This document shows positions 58,415 through 64,000 of a stretch of DNA of 64,000 nucleotides, in pieces (the stretch's first letter is position 1; the number at the start of each line of letters is the position of its first letter). The position numbers and the translations under genes are program-made. Source of the stretch: Alcaligenes faecalis (lineage in GTDB: Bacteria > Pseudomonadota > Gammaproteobacteria > Burkholderiales > Burkholderiaceae_B). The notes under the pieces are model-generated. The model saw only the letters and a list, made by a program, of their open reading frames with translations. It was not told where the DNA came from and did no database searches. The DNA is taken from the NCBI RefSeq assembly GCF_041521385.1, contig NZ_CP168006.1:3142902-3206901 (forward strand), given 5' to 3'.

Positions 58415-59860
58415 TCAATTCGCTTGTTCGTGCTCTCCTGCTTGCTTGAATAAGGCCAAAGCAAGGTGCCGTTGCGTGTCGTGATCCACGATGGGGGCCG
58501 GGTAGTCTTGTCCCGGCCGGAATTCGATAGGGAGCTGCTTGGCTTGCCAAGGCGCATGAACAGCTTGTTTGTCCAACGATGCCAGTTCGGGCACATAGCG
58601 ACGTATGAATTGTCCGTCTGGATCAAATTTACGCGATTGAGTGACGGGGTTAAAGATGCGAAAGTAAGGCTGCGCATCACATCCGGTGGAGGCGGCCCAT
58701 TGCCAGCCCCCCACATTGGAAGCCATATCGTAATCAAGTAGCTTCTGGGCAAAATACTGCTCGCCCAATCGCCAGTCTATCAGCAAGTCTTTCACTAAAA
58801 AGGATGCACTGATCATACGTAGCCGGTTGTGCATATAGCCAGACTGGTTCAATTGACGCATGGCGGCGTCAACAATTGGATAGCCGGTTCGACCTTCTTT
58901 CCAGGCCTGAAACCAGTCTTCGCGATTAGGAAACGGCAAGTCCTTGTAGGCGGGTTTGAAGCTTTCTGTCGCCGTTTCTGGATGATGCCATAGGAACTGC
59001 TGGTAGAACTCTCGCCAGATCAGTTCGCTCAGCCAGGTAGCCGCGCCCTCGGAGTCGCTGGGCCAGGCCAGAGATACGGCTTGGCGGATGGATAGTGTTC
59101 CAAATCGCAGATGGGGGGCCAAATAGGACACACCTCGTTTGGCTGGAAAATCCCGGCGTTCATGATAGGCATGGATTCTGGGCTCAAATTGCTCCAACAA
59201 GGTCTGGGCGCCTTGCCAACCGGCGGGATTGAGTAGTTTTGCACGAGATTTTTCCTGAAAGCCTAATTCGTCCAAATCAGGCAAGGCTTGCTCTGGCAGG
59301 GCAGCCCATGGCCCTTGCGTGCAGTCATAGGGCTGTATATCCCTCGATTGGATGCGCGCCAGCCAGTTACGCTTGTAGGGGGTAAAAACGGTATAGGGCT
59401 GTTTTTGCTGCGTCAGGATTTCATCGCGGGCAAAAATGACCTGGTCCTTGAAGAGCCGTAGCTCGATGTCTTGTGTGGACAGGGTTCGGCTGACAGTCTG
59501 ATCCCGAGTCATAGCCGCAGGTTCGTAGTCCTCATTCGCATAGACGGCCTTTGCATTCAGGCTGTTAGCGAGTTCAGGAATTTTATGTACCGGGTCACCA
59601 TGGGCTGTGATCAGTTCGCTGCCATATTGGCGCAGTTGCTCCTGCACCTGCAGCAGGCTGTCGTGTATAAAAGCCAGTCGTACATCATCGGCAGGCAAGC
59701 ATTCCAGGATTGTGCTGTCAAAGACAAACACACAGGCCACAGGCAAACCGCTTTTCAGTGCGTGGTGCAAGGCTGCGTGGTCATGCAGGCGAAGATCACG
59801 ACGCAGCCAGCATAGAACACGTGGGCTTGGATCGGGAGGAGCAGAGATAGACATCGACAT
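58415..59860 (-). CDS. phrB: Deoxyribodipyrimidine photolyase
   Basis: A 481-aa class I CPD photolyase that repairs UV cyclobutane dimers with light. The N-terminal antenna domain starts LCWLRRDLRLHDHAALHHAL. The FAD-binding C-terminal half has TGYPIVDAAMRQLNQSGYMH, HNRLRMISASFLVKDLLIDW, and NVGGWQWAASTGCDAQPYFR. All the expected core segments are in frame. Followed by an unknown gene. Confidence 0.96.
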   Translation of the reverse strand: MSMSISAPPDPSPRVLCWLRRDLRLHDHAALHHALKSGLPVACVFVFDSTILECLPADDVRLAFIHDSLLQVQEQLRQYGSELITAHGDPVHKIPELANSLNAKAVYANEDYEPAAMTRDQTVSRTLSTQDIELRLFKDQVIFARDEILTQQKQPYTVFTPYKRNWLARIQSRDIQPYDCTQGPWAALPEQALPDLDELGFQEKSRAKLLNPAGWQGAQTLLEQFEPRIHAYHERRDFPAKRGVSYLAPHLRFGTLSIRQAVSLAWPSDSEGAATWLSELIWREFYQQFLWHHPETATESFKPAYKDLPFPNREDWFQAWKEGRTGYPIVDAAMRQLNQSGYMHNRLRMISASFLVKDLLIDWRLGEQYFAQKLLDYDMASNVGGWQWAASTGCDAQPYFRIFNPVTQSRKFDPDGQFIRRYVPELASLDKQAVHAPWQAKQLPIEFRPGQDYPAPIVDHDTQRHLALALFKQAGEHEQAN

Positions 59861-59889
59861 GAAGATGCGAATGCAGAGGCTTTATGATG

Positions 59890-59932
59890 CCACATGAAAA
59901 AGGGCCGCGGCTGAAAGCTCAGCAACGCGACC
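59890..59932 (-). terminator. Terminator after the SWIB gene
   Basis: On the minus strand a GGTCGCG...CGCGGCC stem with a long loop is followed by CTTTTTC. It separates the SWIB gene from phrB. Confidence 0.6.
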
Positions 59933-59965
59933 CGATATTGCCAAAGGTGCCTGGGCACCCCGCGC

Positions 59966-60244
59966 TTATTTGAGGTGAGCACTGACCAGCTTGGTCAGTT
60001 CAAACATGGAGACCTGATCCTTGCCGAACAAGGGGCGCAGCTTGGCGTCAGCATTGATATTGCGACGGTTCTTGGGATCCTGGAGATCGTGTTTCTTGAT
60101 GTATTCCCAGATTTTCTTCGTAACTTCAGTGCGCGGAAGCGCGCCAGAGCCAATCACCGCAGCCAGTGTCGGGCTAGGAGTGAGTGGTTTCATGAAGGCT
60201 GCATTGGGTTTGCGGGTAGCAGGTTTTTTTTCAGTGCTGGCCAT
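59966..60244 (-). CDS. Free-standing SWIB/MDM2 domain protein
   Basis: A 92-aa protein. A basic N-terminal tail (STEKKPATRKPNAAF) leads to a complete SWIB domain: PSPTLAAVIGSGALPRTEVT, then KIWEYIKKHDLQDPKNRRNI and FGKDQVSMFELTKLVSAHL. SWIB is best known in eukaryotic chromatin remodellers and MDM2, where it binds peptides; it also exists in Chlamydia and in single-domain proteins of several proteobacteria. A nucleoid-associated or DNA-topology role is possible but unproven. Confidence 0.93.
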   Translation of the reverse strand: MASTEKKPATRKPNAAFMKPLTPSPTLAAVIGSGALPRTEVTKKIWEYIKKHDLQDPKNRRNINADAKLRPLFGKDQVSMFELTKLVSAHLK

Positions 60245-60562
60245 GAACGGAACTCCTGAGAAACGAGTTGAAGGGGCGGGTTATGCGCTAGGGCACGACT
60301 TGTCTGTCAGCATACCGTGATACTCCCTGTACGTCCAAGCCCTTTGTGAGCAAGAGCTTTGCGGGTCTGTAAGCAGATTTGCCAGTGTTTACAGGCTGCT
60401 GCAATGCACGATTAAGTGGGGTTCGGAACTTCTGTGCTGACATGCGCAGCGCAGGTAGCTGTAGCATAATGACGGATTCGGCCTGTTGAAAGGCAATTGT
60501 GGCACCTGTTGCTTTCTTGATGGTTCAAAGCACAGAGCCGTTGTTTGATATTGAGTAAAGAT
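60245..60562. other. Spacer between SWIB gene and pyrC
   Basis: About 320 bp without a supported gene. It should hold the divergent promoters of both genes. I see no riboswitch or clear operator. Confidence 0.4.
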
Positions 60563-61621
60563 ATGAGCCCTACTGTGGATACCCTGGTCATTCGTCGTCC
60601 TGACGATTGGCATTTGCACCTGCGCGACGGTGCTGTGTTGGAGTCGGTTTTGGGCCATACTGCGGCACAATTTGACCGGGCTATCGTCATGCCCAATCTG
60701 ACCCCACCCGTTACCGCAATCGTACAGGCGTTGGCCTATCGGGAGCGTATTCTGAGCGCCTTGGCCAAAACCGAGTATGTCGGCAAGTTTGAGCCTTTGA
60801 TGACCTTGTACCTGACTGATAATACTCAGCCTGAGGAAATTGTTCGCGCCAAGGAAAGCGGGGTTGTGCATGGCGTGAAGCTCTATCCTGCCGGGGCCAC
60901 CACCAATTCTGACGCGGGTGTGACGGATTTGCTGAAGAACTGTTCCAAGGCACTGGCCCAGATGCAGGAATCGGGCATGCCTTTGCTGATGCACGGCGAG
61001 GTCACGGACCCCAGTATCGACTTGTTCGACCGTGAAGCCGTATTCATTGAGCGCGTGATGATTCCTATGCGTAAGGCTTTTCCCGAGCTGAAAGTGGTAT
61101 TTGAGCATTTGACCACGGCAGAGGGCGCCGCTTACGTGAGCCAGGCCGAGGGCCCGGTTGCTGCGACCATCACGGCCCATCACTTGCTCTATAACCGTAA
61201 TGCTCTGTTCCAAGGTGGCTTGCAGCCACACTGGTACTGTCTGCCTGTCTTGAAGCGTGAGAAGCACCGTCAGGCTTTGGTGGACGCCGCAACCAGTGAC
61301 AGCAATCGTTTCTTCCTGGGGACAGATAGCGCACCCCACTCGCGTAGCCGCAAGGAACAAAGCTGTGGTTGTGCGGGCTGTTATACCGCGCTGCACGCTA
61401 TGGAACTGTACGCATCGGCTTTTGACAAGGCCGGTCGTCTGGATCGTCTGGAAGCCTTTGCCAGCTTGAATGGCCCCGCTTTTTACGGCTTGCCTGTCAA
61501 TGAAGGAACAATGACGCTGCAACGCAGCCAGTTCACTATTCCCGAATCCGTGGAAATGGCCGGTGAGCCATTGATTCCGCTGGCGGCCGGTCAGGCTCTG
61601 GACTGGAGTGTGGTGAGCTAA
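60563..61621 (+). CDS. pyrC: Dihydroorotase
   Basis: A 352-aa class II dihydroorotase of pyrimidine synthesis, closing carbamoyl-aspartate to dihydroorotate. The zinc ligands start with HLHLRDG (~residue 17). The carboxylated lysine is in GVKLYPAGATTNSDAG (~98). Further His ligands lie in LMHGEVT, FEHLTTAEGA and TITAHHLLYNRN, and the catalytic Asp in LGTDSAPHSRSRKE. The ATG at 60563 is preferred to a TTG six codons upstream. Confidence 0.97.
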   Translation: MSPTVDTLVIRRPDDWHLHLRDGAVLESVLGHTAAQFDRAIVMPNLTPPVTAIVQALAYRERILSALAKTEYVGKFEPLMTLYLTDNTQPEEIVRAKESGVVHGVKLYPAGATTNSDAGVTDLLKNCSKALAQMQESGMPLLMHGEVTDPSIDLFDREAVFIERVMIPMRKAFPELKVVFEHLTTAEGAAYVSQAEGPVAATITAHHLLYNRNALFQGGLQPHWYCLPVLKREKHRQALVDAATSDSNRFFLGTDSAPHSRSRKEQSCGCAGCYTALHAMELYASAFDKAGRLDRLEAFASLNGPAFYGLPVNEGTMTLQRSQFTIPESVEMAGEPLIPLAAGQALDWSVVS

Positions 61622-61708
61622 GGAAGAAAGAGCTAGCTCGGTCTTAGTGTCTGTCATGATGCTTGGCTGGGCAGCTCTTGATACCTGGTTTCACTGCAAG
61701 ATACCTTC

Positions 61709-62509
61709 GTGGAAACTATTTTGCTTGATGTGGCATGGTCTGCCTTGGCCGTGCGCATGGCCGCTACTGCTTTGGTGGTTGTGCTGGTTTCGTGGTCAGT
61801 GGGCGCATTTGGCCCATTGATCGGGGGGGCCTTGGCGGGCTTGCCCATGGTGCTGGGCCCCGGCTTTTATTTTTTGTCCCAACAGTTTCCTGCCGATTAT
61901 GTGCAGCAAGCGGCAACTTATGCCGTGTATTCGCTGAGTGCGACGCAACTGTTTTTGTTGCTCATCATTCTTTGTGCTCCCAACTTGTCGCCTTGGCGCA
62001 CCTTGTTGTGTGCGGTCGCAGGTTGGGCGGTAGCTGCCTTGCTCTTGTCCTTCATGCCCGTGCAACCTGTGCTGGGGCTAGCCTTGTTTATTGCCGTCAC
62101 TGCGTTCAGCTTGCGCGCGTCGCGCCGTTTGGCCGGCATGAAAGGGACTAATAAAGCGAAGGCGGGGTGGGGCTTGCTGATATTCAGAGGGGCCTTGGCG
62201 GGACTTTTGGTTGCGCTTGTGACCACCAGCAGCTCTTTGTTGGGGCCGAGCTTGTCAGGGCTGATCATGGCCTTTCCCATTGGCTATACCGTGGTGGCTG
62301 TGACCATTCATCAAACCCTGGGTGCTGCCAGCCTGGTAGCGACTCTGCGTTCGGCTTTGTGGGGAACCGGCAGTCTGGCAGGATTTTGCACCACGCTAGC
62401 CATGGTCTTTACACAGATGCACTGGCTGCCAGCCTTGCTGTTGGCTGCAGCTGTATCCATTGCGATTACCTTGCTACTGGTGTTTCGCCCTTGGGCTCGG
62501 CGGGGCTAA
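61709..62509 (+). CDS. Multi-pass membrane protein of unknown function
   Basis: A 266-aa protein, nearly all hydrophobic, with eight to ten predicted helices, e.g. ATALVVVLVSWSVGAFGPLI and TQLFLLLIILCAPNLSPWRT. Two glycine-rich segments, GPLIGGALAGLPMVLGPGF and GPSLSGLIMAFPIGYTVV, look like an internal repeat, as in two-fold symmetric transporters. GTG start at 61709. The stop is 4 bp from the convergent ruvB stop. Substrate unknown. Confidence 0.8.
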   Translation: METILLDVAWSALAVRMAATALVVVLVSWSVGAFGPLIGGALAGLPMVLGPGFYFLSQQFPADYVQQAATYAVYSLSATQLFLLLIILCAPNLSPWRTLLCAVAGWAVAALLLSFMPVQPVLGLALFIAVTAFSLRASRRLAGMKGTNKAKAGWGLLIFRGALAGLLVALVTTSSSLLGPSLSGLIMAFPIGYTVVAVTIHQTLGAASLVATLRSALWGTGSLAGFCTTLAMVFTQMHWLPALLLAAAVSIAITLLLVFRPWARRG

Positions 62510-62513
62510 ACGC

Positions 62514-63584
62514 TTATTCTGCTCCAAACAGATCCTGACCTTGTGTATTGCGTGGAGGCGTGAGTCCAAGGTGACGCCAAGTGTTCAGCGTGGCAATACG
62601 GCCTCTGGGAGTGCGTTGTAAAAAACCATGCTGGATCAGATAGGGCTCGATCACGTCCTCGATGGTGTCGCGCTCTTCGCCAATGGCAGCAGCCAGGCTG
62701 TCTACGCCTACTGGACCGCCGTCGAATTTATGGACGATGGCCTCCAGCAATTTTCTGTCCATCAAATCCAGTCCTTGCGGGTCTACCTCCAGCATGGACA
62801 GCGCAGCTTGGGCGCATTCGGTATGGATGATGCCGCCCGTTTTGACTTCGGCGTAGTCGCGTACGCGGCGCAAAAGCCGGTTGGCAATACGCGGTGTGCC
62901 ACGTGAGCGGCGGGCAATTTCGTAGGTGCCGTCATCCGTGGTGGTGACATTCAGTAGCCCTGCACTACGCGCCACAATGTGTGTCAAGTCCTTGACATCA
63001 TAGAACTCCAGGCGGGACACAATGCCAAAGCGGTCGCGCAAGGGGTTGGTCAGCATGCCGGCACGAGTGGTGGCACCGACCAAGGTAAAGGGCTGCAGAT
63101 CCAGTTTGACACTGCGGGCGGCTGGGCCTTCTCCAATCAGGATATCAATTTGAAAGTCTTCCAGCGCGGGATACAGGATTTCCTCCACGACGGGTGACAG
63201 GCGATGGATTTCGTCAATAAATAGAACATCGTTGGGTTCCAGGTTGGTCAGCAAGGCTGCCAGATCTCCCGGGCGTTCCAATACGGGGCCTGAGGTTTGG
63301 CGCAGGTTCACCCCCATTTCATGAGCAATGATATGGGCCAGAGTGGTTTTACCCAGACCGGGCGGCCCAAACAGCAGAACGTGGTCCAGGGCTTCCTGGC
63401 GTTGGCGGGCAGCCGCAATAAAGATTTCCAGTTGCTCACGCGCCCGGGCTTGTCCGACATAGTCCTCCAGCATCTTGGGGCGCAAGGCGCGTTCGATGGA
63501 CTCTTCGTTGGGTGACAAGGGTTTGGGCGTGATGATGCGCTGTTCAGAAGGCAGGCTGGAGAGCGAATCGGAGTGTATGGCCAT
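62514..63584 (-). CDS. ruvB: Holliday junction branch-migration ATPase RuvB
   Basis: A 356-aa AAA+ motor that drives branch migration with RuvA. Walker A is [20 protein letters not shown] (~65), Walker [17 protein letters not shown], sensor 1 [18 protein letters not shown], and the C-terminal winged helix has [16 protein letters not shown]. The Met at 63584 begins the usual short acidic N-terminus; the 13 codons before it are not conserved. RuvA and RuvC are not in the window. Confidence 0.97.
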   Translation of the reverse strand: MAIHSDSLSSLPSEQRIITPKPLSPNEESIERALRPKMLEDYVGQARAREQLEIFIAAARQRQEALDHVLLFGPPGLGKTTLAHIIAHEMGVNLRQTSGPVLERPGDLAALLTNLEPNDVLFIDEIHRLSPVVEEILYPALEDFQIDILIGEGPAARSVKLDLQPFTLVGATTRAGMLTNPLRDRFGIVSRLEFYDVKDLTHIVARSAGLLNVTTTDDGTYEIARRSRGTPRIANRLLRRVRDYAEVKTGGIIHTECAQAALSMLEVDPQGLDLMDRKLLEAIVHKFDGGPVGVDSLAAAIGEERDTIEDVIEPYLIQHGFLQRTPRGRIATLNTWRHLGLTPPRNTQGQDLFGAE

Positions 63585-63785
63585 GATGACTACGCTGATT
63601 GAATATACAGTATGGTACACCAAGCACCCGCCGCCTGAGTACTCAGGGTTGGGGCAGGATACAGGGAGTGCGTGGGCAAATCGGTCATCCAGTGCAGCCA
63701 GGCTAGATTTGTCCGGTCAGCGTTAGGCTGCTTTGCTTGGCATCGCGCATAATGTGGGTTGGAGTTTTAAACCGAGATTTTAGCC

Positions 63786-64000
63786 ATGTCCCTGGAATTA
63801 CCTGATTTTGCTGATGTTGTCGCTGCTGCTGAACGCTTGGCACCTGTCGCCCACCGCACACCAGTCTTGACCTCTGCAACCTTGAACGAGCGCCTGAATG
63901 GCGAAGTCTACTTCAAGTGTGAGAACTTTCAGCGTATTGGCGCCTTCAAGTTTCGAGGTGGCTTCAATGCCTTGGCACAGTTAAATGATCAGCAAAAAAA
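63786..64000 (+). CDS. PLP-dependent serine/threonine dehydratase family protein (partial)
   Basis: The first 71 codons of a fold-type II PLP enzyme, cut by the window edge. It has the typical RTPVLTSATLNERLN and FKCENFQRIGAFKFRGG, where the lysine of AFKFRG should bind PLP. Candidates are threonine/serine dehydratase, serine racemase or threo-3-hydroxyaspartate dehydratase; the missing part is needed to tell. ATG at 63786 in the context TTTTAGCC, binding site weak. Confidence 0.85.
   Translation, partial: MSLELPDFADVVAAAERLAPVAHRTPVLTSATLNERLNGEVYFKCENFQRIGAFKFRGGFNALAQLNDQQK

Noticed and set aside
60389..61657. 422-codon frame antisense to pyrC
   Set aside because: Shadow frame; PyrC is intact with its metal ligands.

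Overview
The window comes from a beta-proteobacterium of the order Burkholderiales, most likely the genus Alcaligenes. The 16S rRNA (about 50916-52455) reads as an Alcaligenes faecalis type from memory, without a database search. The gene set fits a free-living aerobic chemo-organotroph: tol-pal, cysHDN, tripartite tricarboxylate transport, many LysR regulators, AhpC/AhpF and a 6S RNA after zapA. No prophage, transposase, CRISPR array or plasmid gene was seen, so this reads as core chromosome.

Layout. 1-600: gene-free, holding a 230-nt nested hairpin (156-385). 614-2859: pirin gene, its divergent LysR regulator and a small NTF2-like protein. 3107-5280: phosphate acyltransferase and acetate kinase. 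5310-8000: LysR regulator, HglS-type 2-oxoadipate dioxygenase, and a truncated FAD oxidoreductase. 8063-11022: cysN-cysD-cysH sulfate assimilation operon on the minus strand. 11208-13687: DMT exporter and divergent MocR regulator. 13878-16150: peroxide defence (ahpC, ahpF). 16214-16862: a poorly defined stretch and a small thioredoxin-fold gene. 16982-19677: LysR regulator and a CoA transferase. 19824-21835: LeuE/LysE exporter, diaminopimelate dehydrogenase, Pmp3-like peptide. 21918-26573: four-gene BMP-type ABC importer operon. 26816-30218: MATE exporter, thioesterase, copper chaperone, alpha/beta hydrolase.

30309-37576 is a minus-strand block, proS-ybgC-tolQ-tolR-tolA-tolB-pal-cpoB. 37641-42740 holds rppH, a TctD/TctE two-component pair and TctA/TctB transporter subunits without a TctC. 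43081-44074 is a coiled-coil gene, zapA and 6S RNA. Next come lgt, msrA, a Gate-domain membrane protein, and a thiosulfate-type sulfur cluster (rhodanese, YeeE/YedE transporter and an overlooked 54-aa membrane peptide). 49151-50915 is gene-free and carries a second copy of the nested hairpin, TATATAG motifs and the rrn promoter. 50916-56317 is a complete rRNA operon (16S, tRNA-Ile, tRNA-Ala, 23S, 5S). The right end has a DUF4870-like membrane protein, an unknown gene cotranscribed with photolyase, a free SWIB-domain protein, pyrC, a membrane protein, ruvB and the start of a PLP-dependent dehydratase cut by the window edge.

The most unusual signal is the pair of intergenic elements at 156-385 and 49432-49776, which lie in opposite orientations. 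They share the same chain of helices, but most helices have different sequences in the two copies and still pair, while the joining segments are almost identical. That pattern suggests a structure-selected element, possibly an undescribed non-coding RNA family or a single-stranded-DNA-handled repeat, rather than an ordinary inverted-repeat mobile element.
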